Below, piece after piece: positions 33,590 to 44,436 of a stretch of 64,000 nucleotides of DNA; position 1 is the stretch's first letter; every line of letters begins with the position of its first letter. The translations under genes were made by a program, and so were the position numbers. The notes under the pieces are model-generated. The model did not search any database. It was not told the DNA's origin and saw only the letters and a list, made by a program, of their open reading frames with translations. Origin of the DNA: Lolium rigidum (lineage: Eukaryota; Streptophyta; Magnoliopsida; Poales; Poaceae); assembly GCF_022539505.1 (NCBI RefSeq), contig NC_061508.1, positions 35,644,256 to 35,708,255 on the forward strand, given 5' to 3'.

Positions 33590-34799
33590 CTTCCTATTTG
33601 GGGTCCATGTTGGCTCCGATCGAGACTTGCTTGCTGGGGTCATCTTCCTTGAAGCTGACTTTCTTGGTCTCTATCGCGGCCCTGAATGAGTTTTTCTGTT
33701 CGGAGATCTGCTTCTTGGTGGTTTGCATCTCAGTCGGATCCACCGCGGCTCTGTAGCCTTTCAGCTCTTCTCCGGATATGACAGACTCTGCGAAGGCGGC
33801 TTCGCCCAACTCGCACTCGTGAGCCTTTTTGTAGTCTCCGGATATGGTAATCATACCGTTGGGACCCGGCATCTTGAGCTTGTTGTAGATATAGCACGCT
33901 CTTGCGTGGAACTTGTGGTAGGTGGGCCTGCCGAAGATGACGTGGTAGGAGCTCTTGAAGGGCACAACTTCAAACGTGATCTTTTCTTCGCGGAAATTAT
34001 GAACATCGCCGAAAGCCACGGGAAGTGTGATGCTGCCGAGCGAGTTCGCCTTTTTACCCGGAACCACGCCGTGAAACTCGGTGTTGCTTGTGTTTGAGCT
34101 GCTCCTTGGTGAGGTTCATCCGCTCCGAGTCTCCGGGTACATGATGTTCAAGCTGGCTCCGCCATCCATGAGGCACTTGGAGAAGTCATACCCGTCTATG
34201 CGGGGACTCACAACCAAGGCGTAGTATTCCTTTGGCACAATGGCGGGATGATCCTCCCTGTCAAATGTGCACGGAACTTCCGACCACCTGACATACTGCG
34301 GCACAGCCGGAACTGTGGCGTTCAGGATCCGGGTAGCTGATTTTGTAGCACGGACTGTGGGGGTTCCGAGGAAGGTGTGGTAAGCCCCCACGCTCTTTTT
34401 CTCGAAGGGGTTGGATTTACCTGCGGATCCGGCTTTGGAATCCGGTGAGTTATCATCCTCGTCCATCGCCTCGGAACTGTCCTCTTCCTTGTCCTTGTTC
34501 TTGCCCTTGCCTCCTTTGCCGCGTGGGCGGTGCTTCCGGGCTCGCTTGTATCCTGCCTCCGGGTCGTTCTTTAGGTCGTTGACCCACTTGCAGTTGCGGT
34601 TGGTGTGAGTGGACTTCCCTGTAGCCGGATCCAAGTGGGCCAGGCAGGGCATGTCTCTGTACTCCTCGTAGGTTTGCGGGGCGCGGGATCCGCCAGCGGT
34701 GACCTCAGTGCCATGCTGCTGACCCCTGCCGGCTCCGCCTCCGCGGCCGCGTCCTCTTCCGCCTCCTGAACCTCCGCGTTGGAACGCCATGGCGACCAT
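33590..34799 (-). pseudogene. Protease region of the Tat element with C-terminal gag
   Basis: From 34799: an Arg/Gly-rich stretch (GGRGRGRGGG), a His/Cys motif (CLAHLDP…THTNRNCKWVN), a lysine-rich linker, then the aspartic protease with catalytic Asp in MDGGASLNIMY (Asp codon 34166-34164). The frame shifts at about 34110 and the protease continues in 34067-33597 (LPVAFGDVHNFREEKI, FKSSYHVIFGRPTYHKF). A TAG at 33596-33594 lies where CAG is expected, a few codons before the nested insertion. Across the insertion, pol resumes in the same frame at 19047. Confidence 0.82.
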
Positions 34800-34802
34800 G
34801 TC

Positions 34803-37489
34803 GGATCCGCCACTCTTCTGGTCATCAGGGTTTTTGCGTTTGTGGCCGGCTCGCTGTTACCGTTATCACGGTTCTTCTTTTGTTGGTGCGGGGAGATTGC
34901 TCGTAGCTGCGATATCACCGCCTGCGTCGTCATCGGCGGCGGTGTGATCACCGGCAATGGAGATCATCTCGTCCAAAGTCGGTTTGTTGGCGTTAGCCAA
35001 ACATGTAAGCTTATGCCTCAGCAATCCTCCTCTCTGCAGTCCACCAATGAAGGCGTACATGGCGGTGGTGTGGTCGACGTTTTCGCACTCGTTCCTGCAT
35101 GCCAACCATCGTGTGAGGAAGTTTCTTGAGGATTCTCCCTTCTTCTGGATACAAGCTTGTAAGTCGCTTGCCGTGGCAGGTCTTTTGTAGGTGCCTCTGA
35201 AGTGTTTCTCAAAAGCGGTCTTCAGGTCGAACCAACAAAAGATAGAGTTTTTCTCGAGGTCGCTGAGCCAGATCCGGGCTGGTCCTACAAGGTACAACTG
35301 GAGCATGCGGCGAGGCGATATTAGGGGTTCCTCCGGCAAAGGTTACTTGCATTGTAGTAATCCTCAATCCAGGTATCCGGCCTTTCGGTGCCATCATAAT
35401 GCTTCAGATTTCCGGGTAGCTTGAGGGAGCTCCTTGGCTTTGGTTCCTCTCGAATCATCCTGCCAAAGCACTTTGGTCCGATGTAGTCGGTTACGTATTC
35501 GTTGAGGCGTTCCCGCGCGTCGCGCGAGCCGTGACGGGGGGCCCGTGAGCGAGAGCGAGATCTCCGGCCACCGCCTCCGCCTCCACCTCCGCCGCCACCG
35601 CTAGGTGGTGGCGAGGAGACCTGCGAGGGGGCCGATCCGACCTCCTGCTTCCGCCTGCAGATTCTCCCCGACCCTCCCGGTGCTGGCTCCGGCTCCTGTG
35701 GCTGCCTTCGCCGTGACGCTGGCTGCCCTGGTCGTTCCGGCTCCGGCGGGGCTCCGGGTCGCGCTCCTCATTCCGGCTCCTCCTAGGCTCGGGCTCACGA
35801 TCATTGTTCTGATTCCGGCGAGGTTCCGGCGTGCGCTCCCTGTTCCGGTTTCCGGAGGGCATCACGATGTCGCGGATAACAATTCCACCATGCCCTTGAG
35901 GCCTGGTGTTTCCGGCTGGACTACGGCGACGAGGGGACGCGGGTAACCATTAGGCGGAGGAGAGGCGTTGCGGTACTTGTCTCGTCCGAGTACATTGCAT
36001 CCTTTCCCTTTCTCGGATCGGACGGTGGCGTCTTTGATGGTACGGGGATCGGATTTGGGTGTTCCCTGGCTTTCCTTCTGCGTTCCGAGGATCCGGTTCG
36101 CGACTCGTCATCTCGATGGCGATTGTTGTGGGCGTCCTTCTGCGCAGTGGAGACGCAATGCTCTGGGTTAGATTCCAACTTGCGCGAAGTATCTGCCTTG
36201 CTCTGCTGTTTAACGGCTGAAGCGACGAGCGTGCGCAAGTAGTTGATGTCAATCTCCTCGTCACTTTTCTTCAGAATTTCTGCAGCTTTCGCCATATTGT
36301 CCTTTGGGGTGGCGAGCGGCTGCTGTTCGGCAGGGGTTGCGAAGTTGATCCTGCGGGGAGGGATTGCTTCTCTGACGATTCTATCGGCCTCCGCCTCGTG
36401 CGTAGGTCATTTTCACCTCCCACTCCTTTCTCATACTCTTGACTTGCTCGAGCGTTGCGGTGATTTCGCGATCCTGCCTTTCAAAGCGATCCATGGTCAC
36501 GTGCAGCCTTCTTCCCTCTCATCCAATATAGCAGCTGCGGTGTTGGCAAACTTTTTGGCCGTGGCCGGCATCTCCTTTCTAGTGGCCTCTAAAGCCTCCG
36601 GATCTGCGGCGTCGCCAGGGGTTATTGGCTTGTTGAGGACGTCTGACTTTGCGACCAAATCCATGCGAGCTTGTGCGACTATCTCTTCAGGCGACAGGAG
36701 GCTCTCCGAGGAAGAATCCCTACGGGGCCGCTCCCGTGACATCGGAGATCCGTGGTGGGATGGCTGGGGGTCGGATTGAGCGCCTGCCTCTTCTGATCCG
36801 TTTTCTCCGAGCGCCGCTACAGTTGCAAGTACCTGCTTTGGCTGGACGGAATCGACTTCAGGCTGTTCACCGTATCCGAGTTCCGTCACCTTGCGATCAA
36901 ACTCTGCAGTGTCCATGGACTGGGTGTCTCCGGAGATTGGGCTTAGATTTCCCAAAATCGACTCTTCAGCCGGAGTTTCGCTTTCTCCGACAGCCTCTTG
37001 CTGATCCGGAGCAGCGTTGTTTTCCGGGGCCTCGACACTGCTCGGGACCAGCTCCGGCTTCATGAGGGGCGGTTCCGGCGGTATGGGCCAAGAAGTGTAC
37101 GAAGTGACACCTTTGCTTCTCTAACACCTGGGAGACCCAGGCGGATCCGCATTGGTCTTCCACCGTTACTTCCTGCTCATGGGCGGATTGGGTGGGTTTT
37201 GATTTTTCGGATCTAAGGCGGAATCTTCGCTAGGAAGTTCCTGCGTCTCAGATCGGATCTTCGCGACTGCGTCCTGCTCAGCGGCGGTCGCGTCAGCGCT
37301 ACTTACCAGTGGGTTTCCGTCGGAATCGACGGTTTCCCCAATGAAGATGTGTATGCCGCCAACTGGGACGATGGAGAGCTTGACGGGGTCGGTTTTAGCC
37401 GGAATCCAACACTCATCCGGAGGGACGATCGGCAGATTTCCGGCGTAAAGGACACGCCCCATAGCGATGGTGTCGTCGTAGCTTCCCAT
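34803..37489 (-). pseudogene. gag polyprotein of the Tat element, frameshifted
   Basis: It begins at the ATG at 37489 (MGSYDDTIAMGRVLYAGNLP), close behind the primer site. Then come an acidic linker (37063-36497), a block with MAKAAEILKKSDEEIDINYL (36295), an Arg-rich REPEPRRSRNEER repeat stretch (35865-35600), and the retrotransposon gag core at 35339-34866 (MLQLYLVGPARIWLSDLEK, CWFDLKTAFEKHFRGTY, FLTRWLACRNECENVD, YAFIGGLQRGGLLRHKL). This would form the capsid. The reading frame changes at least four times (about 37170, 36500, 35920 and 35340), so it is a relic. Confidence 0.8.
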
Positions 37490-37528
37490 GGCGGAACCCT
37501 CCCGGTTCCGGCCTCCAGACGCCGCAGG

Positions 37529-37546
37529 CCCCACGGTGGGCGCCAA
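37529..37546 (-). promoter_or_regulatory. Candidate primer-binding site of the Tat element
   Basis: Minus-strand TTGGCGCCCACCGTGGGG lies 2 bp inside the LTR boundary at 37549, in the expected place. It differs from the initiator Met type used by the long-LTR elements in this window. Similar GGCGCCCACCGTGG sites follow the 5' LTR in other grass Tat elements. I do not name the tRNA. Confidence 0.65.
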
Positions 37547-37548
37547 GC

Positions 37549-38107
37549 TGCCGTTGCCTAATCGACGGTACCTCGGAGGAGGGATCCTCACGAGGGGGAG
37601 AAGAAGTAGGGGCCATAGGGCGGAGTGCACACGGGACGGTGGTACGCGAGTTACCCAGCTTCGGAACACCTACACGATGACAGGGCCTACTGCTGCTTGT
37701 CTGGAATTATCTGGGCGCTTTCGCGTTGTTACAATGAGTTGTGGTTGTGCCTCTAGGGCTCCCGGGATCCGGCTTATAAAGGCGCACGGATCTAGGGTTT
37801 ACACGGAGAGTACTAGCCGGATTACAGATAGCCTAACTACGGTACAATATCTTGCCGTGCACGTCACGGATCCGCCATCCATATACGTCGTACTGGATCC
37901 GGGTTCCTCATGGGCCTCCACAGATCCGGGTTACTCCTAATGTTGGTACGGATCCGGCTTACCGATCCTGGGCTGGACTTCTTCCTTCATGATCAACAGC
38001 AACTGGGCCGCCCGATGGGCCACATGCCTCATCACCATCTGTGGGCCACCCGGGCTTGCCGGATCTAGGGACTGTCGATGGTACACCCATGAAGTATACC
38101 CACAACA
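37549..38107 (-). repeat. 5' LTR of the Tat element
   Basis: About 559 bp. In its own orientation it starts TGTTGTGGGTATACTTCATG at 38107 and ends GGCAACGGCA at 37549. A TATA-like TTTATAAG (37780-37773) is followed by CCCTAGAGGCACAACCACAA, a usual layout for grass Tat LTRs. The 5 bp outside (AGAAG, 38108-38112) would be the target duplication, but its partner is lost with the 3' LTR. Boundaries are inferred from the TG…CA rule and the primer site, without a second LTR to compare. Confidence 0.7.
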
Positions 38108-38504
38108 AGAAGACGAGGAGGAGAGCGGTGGTGGACGAGAAGACGCCGCCGGGAACTGGAACTGGAAGACGAGGAGAATGGACAAATTCGGCGGGAGAGA
38201 ATGGGGATATGCAAGCAAATTGGAGGGAATGGGGATATGCAAGCAAATTGGAGGGAAAATCGACAGGGTTTGGTTTTCCTGTCGCCGACTACGCGGGTCC
38301 ACACGATGTTTCGCGCCAAAATCTTTCGTCCGGAGTCCCCGAGCGCGCCCCGGGGGACCGGGGATGGCGTGGGCTCGCCGGATGGATGAAGGGCCAAATC
38401 CGGACGAAAACGAGGAACCGGGGGCGCGACTGGAAGGATTTACGCCGTCTGGATGGAAAAAACGTCGCTCGGGGGCCTCGGCGGGGAGACGAGCGGAGAT
38501 GCTC
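38108..38504. mobile_element. Right part of a Harbinger-type element interrupted by the Tat insertion
   Basis: The right end reads GAGCGGAGATGCTC at 38504 and is followed by TAA (38505-38507), like the termini of the PIF/Harbinger element at 378-2526. The left part would lie beyond the Tat element and is not in the window. It contains a perfect 28-bp tandem duplication (38201-38228 and 38229-38256). It is GC-rich with no coding content. Confidence 0.55.
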
Positions 38505-38507
38505 TAA

Positions 38508-39350
38508 GCCGAGTCATGCCATGCTCATAATCTTTTGTCCGGTGACTCTGCACCTAGGATGGATGAGTGGATCCCTGGCAATACTCTTACGTAATCCATG
38601 GTACCATGATTCCCCTCAACAATTCCAACATCAAATAAGCAAATGATCTCGTAGTTGTTTATTCATAGTACTCCTACCCCGATCAAACGAGGAAGCTTGC
38701 ATCTAGCTAGCTCTGATCTAATCAACTTTACAGAGTGCAGGCCATAGGGGAAAGGTTCAGATACGTGTAGTACGACACAAAATGATCACGTGCCCACATA
38801 CTGCCATGGTAGTTGCAAGACATCAAAGCAATCACCCTTCAGCTGCCCCCCTTATAAACTTGAGGGAGAGAGAGGCCTAGCTTAGTTTCGTTCCGACAGT
38901 ATGTTGCTCATTTTTCAAATACTGTTCAAGCTTGACAACACTTATCTTGGGTTGCACGCGGTGGGACTAGGATTGGGACGCATCAGAGAGTAGTGTACCA
39001 CCTGAGGTCGTTGTTCACGGTCTAACAAGTTGTGTGCGGCAAAGTAGGCCGTAACTAGCTGCTCTGAAACGTGACGGCATTGACATGCGCGCATGTCTAA
39101 TATGGGATTAGCGGCTGAGGTCCATCACCCATGAGGGCAGAGCAGAGGGCCAGAGGCACTTTGCATCTGCGAGTACCTTAGATTCGGTATTCTTCACTCC
39201 TAATCCTAACTAGCTAATCTGCTCTTCTGCTGATGCTACTGCTAGGGCATGTGTGGAGAGACACTCTGCTTTGAGTACCGCAATCAACTGGTCAGCATTT
39301 TCTGCGGGATGTCGAACGGGAAAAAAATGCCTGCGCGGACCCAAAACTTC
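38508..39350. other. Unique-looking intergenic DNA with a promoter-like segment
   Basis: No open frame is supported. At about 38780-39210 lies a segment with CATGGTAGTTGCAAGACATC, TTCAGCTGCC, a TATA-like CCTTATAAACTTGAGGGAGAG, and further right CGGCTGAGGTCCATCACCCATGAG and TTTGCATCTG. A second copy of the same series lies at about 44405-44945. The order and spacing suggest a duplicated promoter whose transcription unit is not recognised. Confidence 0.5.
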
Positions 39351-40381
39351 GGGTTAATTGGATCTATGTTTTTCACCACTTGGAGATATGCCATTACAAA
39401 AACAAGTCCTGGAGATATGCTATTCCAACTTTCTCATATACTTGGATCTATGCCCTTTTGTACACTCAAATAGAATAAAGGTTAAAAATACATATATTTC
39501 AGTATATACGATAGTATTTACTATAATACCCCAGTTTTAAACTTTTGGCAGTATATTTGGCTCTTCCGGATGCCTAAAAGTTCAAAAAAATGGCCAAAAT
39601 TTCAACTTCTCAGACATAATTGAAAACATTGCAGAAAATCACAAACACTAATATGAGTCTACTATGCAAGTATTGAGCAATTTCTGGGAAGATTTGGACT
39701 TAAACCGACGTTTTAAGTTCTATCTAAAAATTTGTCAAATTTCTGCCAAAAATTTCAACTTGTTAGGAAAATCTGAAAAAAATACATAAAATCAAAAACA
39801 CTAATATGTCTAAGCTAAGTATATTCATCAATTCGAGACCAAAAATTCACGGCGAAAACAAAATTATAGAATGTACTATGACAGACTGGGAGAGAGATGG
39901 TGGGGACTAGCTCGTACAAGCACTCTGGGATCGGCTTCATCCTTCAGCAACGGCGCACAAGTCAAGCTGCAGCAGCATCGACTGAGTGGTGCCGCCCTCG
40001 ACGGCTCTGTCTGGGCGCAGCTCCAGCTCCGTCGCCCTAAGCCAGCACCTTCGGGAATCGCCTCCCCGCAGCCACAGGCTTCGTTCGCCTCCTCTAGCCA
40101 CCGGCGTTGCTTGCCTCTCTCCAGCCGCCCCCAAGCTTTAGGGTTCATCGCCTGGAACGTTGGTTGATAGAGGGGGGGGGGGGGGGGATTGACCGTGAGT
40201 TAAAACTTTTCGTACAAAGGTATCTCCGTCCGTAAATAGACATTATACATCTTGGTATTGAAGAAAATGGCATTGACAGAGGTATCACAAAGTTGGAGTG
40301 GCATATCTCCAAGTCTTGTTTTTGTAATGGCGCCAAATCTCCAAATGGTGAAAATTGGAGTATTATAGATCCAATTAACCC
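39351..40381. mobile_element. Mutator-like element with long inverted repeats and a GC-rich insert
   Basis: The left end GGGTTAATTGGATCTATG at 39351 and the right end, its inverse, finishing GATCCAATTAACCC at 40381, begin inverted repeats of roughly 100 bp. The shared text includes GCCATTACAAAAACAAG and CTTGGAGATATGCCA. The flanking 9-mers CAAAACTTC (39342-39350) and AAAAACTTT (40382-40390) agree at 7 of 9 positions, which fits a decayed 9-bp Mutator duplication. AT-rich DNA fills most of it, but 39890-40165 is GC-rich with a 98-codon open frame and may be a captured host fragment. A run of 17 G lies at about 40173-40189. Confidence 0.6.
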
Positions 40382-40846
40382 AAAAACTTTCTAGTTTGAA
40401 ATGCAAACGAAAATTGTCTTCCATATTCCATGTATGGTTTGAAATGCCCGTTCTGTAATAGTAGTAGAGACTGAATGCAACTCTCTTGCTTGTACCGTCT
40501 TGATGCCACTTTGAAGTTAATAAAAACTGTATTTTTACGTGTTCGCCCACATGCAGCTTCAATAAACCTTTTAATTTCGTTGCCCTACATTTATTGGTTA
40601 TGCTATTGAGGAACACTCTAATGAATGAATTTATTCAAAAAAAAAAAAATTTGGCGACAAACCACGCGTGATGTGGTGCGGCTATTCTCGACCATTGGCA
40701 CTAACCCATTTGTTACAGCTCGTTGTGTGCCGTTTGTTAAGAGAATAAAACGCAAACCCACTCACACGATCTTGACCTCACTAGTCCGCCTGTAACGTCC
40801 CGCTGCCATAAGAGCCTTTTGCCGATACCTTCCCGGCCGGCCAACC

Positions 40847-41185
40847 ATGGCTAGTCGAACTCATCCGGATCCAGTGTCGTCGACCCGCTCGTGGACAACC
40901 GTTGCCGAGGAGCTCGCCTCAGCTCTCCTGAACCTCACGTCCCTCCTCCATATGCCATGCCTCCTGCCACTCCTTCGAGTTGTCCTCGCTTCCTGCAAGG
41001 CCGGCAGTGGTGGGGCGTTCCTGCTGAGGCTATGCCTTGCGTTGGCTGAGAGGAAGGCAACAACAAGGTGCCAATGCGCTGCGCGCACAGCTTATTATAT
41101 TTTGATTGAAATTCTATTAGGGTATGTACAATGGTTTAGACAGATGGTGTCTGTAATAGCACTTCATATCATATACAGACAGTAG
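40847..41185 (+). pseudogene. Unrecognised short ORF, possible gene relic ended by a MITE
   Basis: ATG at 40847 in a strong context (CCAACCATGG), after a GC-rich leader (CCCGGCCGGCC), as in grass genes. The product begins MASRTHPDPVSSTRSWTTVA and is rich in Leu/Ala to about residue 75. Then base composition drops, and a Tourist MITE enters at 41120 (about residue 92); the last residues and the stop are MITE-derived. I do not recognise a domain. It could be the first part of a disrupted host gene, perhaps an F-box-like one, but that is a guess. Confidence 0.35.
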
Positions 41186-41390
41186 TATAGACAGTGTCTA
41201 CAGTGGTCTGTCTGTAAGCTATCTATTTTTAGCTGTGAGTATAAGTTATAGACATCCTTCATACAACAACATAAATATTGTTTGTAAGCCGTCTGTAAAC
41301 TATCTATAACTTTACACACAACCTCACTCTCTCTCCTCATTCTCTTTCCTCTACATCACCAAAATCACTCATAACTACCACTACATGCCC
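41120..41390. mobile_element. Tourist-like MITE, 271 bp
   Basis: The left end is GGGTATGTACAATGG and the right end finishes CACTACATGCCC. Both sides are flanked by TTA (41117-41119 and 41391-41393), the PIF/Harbinger target. The inside holds several inverted TCTGTCTGTAAGCTATCTAT-like stretches. No coding content. Confidence 0.85.
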
Positions 41391-41393
41391 TTA

Positions 41394-42036
41394 GAAGGCT
41401 AACGACGGAGTAAAATGAGGCTCATCGTCCGTATGGTTCATCATCACCGCCTATTTCAATATATCAGAAAGTATTTACATGCATATACAATTGCATATCT
41501 TTTGCCTCAATTACACATGAAACCAGATTAACCGGAAATTAAGCTAATTCCCAGGCCCGCGTCCTTGAAATTTTGCTGTCTCGGAGCCAAAATACTTGGC
41601 TATCGTCCGGTTTATGCGCCGCGGTAGCCTCTTCCTCTCTGCCTGTAGGTCTGGGGGGGCCAAATCCCCCAATCCTCGTATTCATCTGATAGAACCTCCA
41701 CATCATTGTTCCGCTGCCGACATCGCACCGGCCACCTCGTGCGTCCCCCTGTAAGTCTGTAGAGCACGGTACCCTAAAACTAAAGGGCCAGTATCACGAC
41801 CCTGTCACGTGGATCGGTCGGCAGTTCGGCCGTCCTAGGAAAACGGGCTTCGCCCGGCCAAAGCGTACGACCATCATTCGACGGGTGCAATCATCGATGG
41901 GTGGATTGCCCTGCATACATGTCGACCTTTCGCCGGGAAACCACATCCATCTGTTCCGTGGATCGACTGATTAGGTGTTTAATTAGGGCACTCTGCTGCA
42001 ATGATTATCTCCGCGACGGTACGTACGCACGCGAAA
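41394..42036. other. Intergenic DNA, nothing recognised
   Basis: Mixed-composition DNA between two MITEs. I see no gene, no terminal repeats and no RNA gene. Confidence 0.6.
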
Positions 42037-42039
42037 TTA

Positions 42040-42363
42040 GGGCATGTACAATAGGGTGATGTCAGCCTTCCCTTAGAGATGCCACATCAGATTTTTGCTT
42101 AGTTGGAGGAGAGAGAATGAAGAGAGAGAAGGTTATCTTCCCTTAGCTAAGGGATCATCTCTTAGGAAATAAGGAAAGACTATTTTCTTCATTGTATCAC
42201 ATATGTCTTCCATTGGCAACAAATTTCCTACTAAAATTTAATTATTCATATTAATTGCTAGAGATGGATGTAAGAGATAATGGGTTGTATGACTTATATC
42301 TAACGCCTTCTCTGATGTGGCGAGGTAAGGGAAGGCATATCTTCTCTACCATTGTACATGCTC
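42040..42363. mobile_element. Tourist-like MITE, 324 bp
   Basis: The left end is GGGCATGTACAATAG and the right end finishes CCATTGTACATGCTC. Both are flanked by TTA (42037-42039 and 42364-42366). Inverted subterminal blocks (CCTTCCCTTAG and GTAAGGGAAGG) lie inside. The tips resemble those of the MITE at 41120-41390, so both could be moved by the same or related transposases, but the interiors differ. Confidence 0.9.
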
Positions 42364-42619
42364 TTAGCAAGGACGACTGAAAGGTAAGCGGTGTGTCGAT
42401 CGCGAAAACCTGCCGACCTGGTTTGACCGGCAAAAGATAAAGATTATTTTGGAGGTGCTCCTCTCTGCATCGTACGTGATTGTAGGATGATCCGTCTCCA
42501 TACATCGCATGTGCACATATTGGACATTATGAACGGTACTAGGTTAATTATATCGCTTTACGGGAAAAATCAGACATTATTGTAACACATCCCCACACAC
42601 AAATTCTTCTCCACTGCAA

Positions 42620-43253
42620 TTTCTAGCAATCTAGGACAATCTCACGGTCAATGGCTTCTTCAGTTGAAACTCTTCCGCTCATGCACGCTTCAGAACTATC
42701 TAAGCTTTCTTCTCTGAAAGCCTCCATAAATGGCCATACAATCAGTTTCAACCACGATGTTTTGGTTTGAATATATTCTTCAGCGCCGGATCGAAACCAG
42801 GCAAACAACCGATGGCTTCTCCCATATAGCAACAGATTGGTACTGAGGTATGACATTCCAGGCAGAGCACACGAATGCACCATTGTGGTCTCAAAGTACA
42901 GCTCCCCATGATCCTCTCTTCTCTTCTAACTGAAAACTTGCATCAACATTGCTTTTAACCCAAACTAAGTCACTTCTTGTAGCGTAAAGGCCGGCTAGAG
43001 CTAGCTTTCTTCCAACACTCCGTTGCAGCATTTTCTTCGATGATAGACAGATCACTTCTTGTAGCGTAAAGGCCGGCTGGAGCTTTTCCATTCCTATCAA
43101 AAGTGTCCATTTCCTTGGCAAATCCTTGAATAGTGCATAAATATTTTTGCACATACCTAGAGGAGTTCTCAACTGAAGCAACACCCTCACCAAGTTTGGT
43201 GTGCTATAAGCTTGATTTGCCTTATCACATATCATGCTCTTACTTGGTCTCAA
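42620..43253 (-). pseudogene. RNase H-like (RVT_3 type) fragment, decayed
   Basis: From 43253 leftward the frame contains WVKSNVDASFQLEEKRGSWG, then AVL and a TGA at 42893-42891 where the family has an Arg (AVLRDHNGAFV-like). The next part continues in other frames, with VETDCMAI-like and EAFREESLDSSEACMS text to about 42650. These are the opening Asp block and later blocks of the RNase H-like domain found in LINE-derived and host RVT_3 proteins of grasses. A 36-bp stretch (AGATCACTTCTTGTAGCGTA and on) occurs twice, near 42968 and 43050. Confidence 0.5.
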
Positions 43254-43786
43254 GAGGAGATATGGGAGGTGATGAATGCTTGGATGATATTGCCAACATA
43301 ATCATCAAGAGTAAGAGAAGGAATCCATCCATGGATGATCATCCGTATGATAACAGGTATCGTCTTGCCGAGCTTGATCATCGGGTGTCTGCCGATTTTT
43401 CTGGTTTTCTCGTCATGCATGCGATAATCCATGACACAAGCACTCATGGGCTGCGAAATAGTCTTGTTCAGCATATGTGGATACTCAAAGGCGATGCTAG
43501 TTGATTTTATTTGAATTGTATAAATTATTTATTTATTTCAATTTATACTTGTTGTAAAACTATTTACTTATGAGTAAAACTATTTATCTAATAGATTTAA
43601 ACTTCACTGGATTATTTAGGTTCATGATTAAAACTTTAAATATTAAAAACTTAGTCGGATTGGCAAGTTGGAGGACACCGCTAGACAGAGACGTCCCCTA
43701 AAAACGTCAACCTACATCGGTGCCCCTATTAGGTTTGTACGGCATGTATACTGGACACCGTTTCAGTTAGGTGGTTAGAGATGCTC
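43254..43786 (+). mobile_element. 3' remnant of a Harbinger-type element with transposase C-terminus
   Basis: The frame ending at 43504 carries FSGFLVMHAIIHDTSTHGLR and VQHMWILKGDAS*, like the C-terminus of grass Harbinger transposases (FL.MH..IRD…LV.H.W). After about 280 bp of AT-rich DNA the element ends GGTTAGAGATGCTC at 43786, followed by TAA. The left half, including the catalytic core, is absent. Confidence 0.5.
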
Positions 43787-43789
43787 TAA

Positions 43790-44423
43790 TGGATGGTGTC
43801 GTGCAACCACAATCTGCACAGGGCCAGCCAACACACACAATAACGTTTTCATGCAACTAGTGGCAAATTAGCTATTCTAAAGACATGATGTTTCTACGCC
43901 TGGGTGGTGCATATTCATTTATTTGAAATGCATTTTGAACATGTTTTAAAATGTCAAAAATTGACTAAAAAATGTCTTGTTTATACCTTGACATGTTACA
44001 TGCTCATAAAGTTGTTTTAACCAAATTTGACATATTTTGTCTGTGTAAAAAAGATAAATTTTGGTGCTAAAATAATTTATTTTTCGAGATATTGCTTTTT
44101 GTTTTTTACACAGGGAACAACAAAAAATGGTTGTTTTAAAAAGTTTTTAAACTATTTTTTAACTTTTTAAGATATGTTTTGTACATATCGGATGCATATG
44201 CACCCGTGATCAGTTTTATATTTGCCCTATTTTAACTCTTTTACACATTTACATAACTTACTACATGAATCTAACTACATTCATGGAAGAGAGATATATA
44301 TATATATATCTTTTTCCCGTTAGAATTTTAATACTGCACCGAGATATTATATTGGAGTCATGGAGATAAACTGCATCACTAGAGTGTACATCTAAGTATG
44401 TACAGCTGCGTCAATGACCATGT
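43790..44423. other. AT-rich intergenic DNA, nothing recognised
   Basis: It contains a short (TA)n tract at about 44293-44309 and AT-rich DNA, but no supported gene or transposon end. The right end (from about 44395) belongs to the duplicated promoter-like segment shared with 38780. Confidence 0.55.
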
Positions 44424-44436
44424 ACCCACACCACAT

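Larger units (their letters stand above)
13533..38107 (-). mobile_element. Tat-type Ty3/gypsy retrotransposon, split by a nested element and missing its 3' LTR
   Basis: Read on the minus strand: 5' LTR (38107-37549), primer site (37546-37529), gag (37489-34803), protease (34799-33590), [nested element 33584-19048], RT and RNase H (19042-17663), second RNase H (17660-about 17200), integrase (17073-15817), then an ORF on the opposite strand (13533-15232). The 3' LTR is absent, lost to the LTR insertion and the gap. The second RNase H and the antisense ORF after integrase are marks of the Tat lineage (relatives include maize Grande and Cinful and rice RIRE2). Several frameshifts and stops make it inactive. 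Confidence 0.85.

Noticed and set aside
37937..38646. Several overlapping 100-200-codon frames on both strands
   Set aside because: They span the Tat LTR boundary and a GC-rich Harbinger-type end, so no single natural gene can be there.
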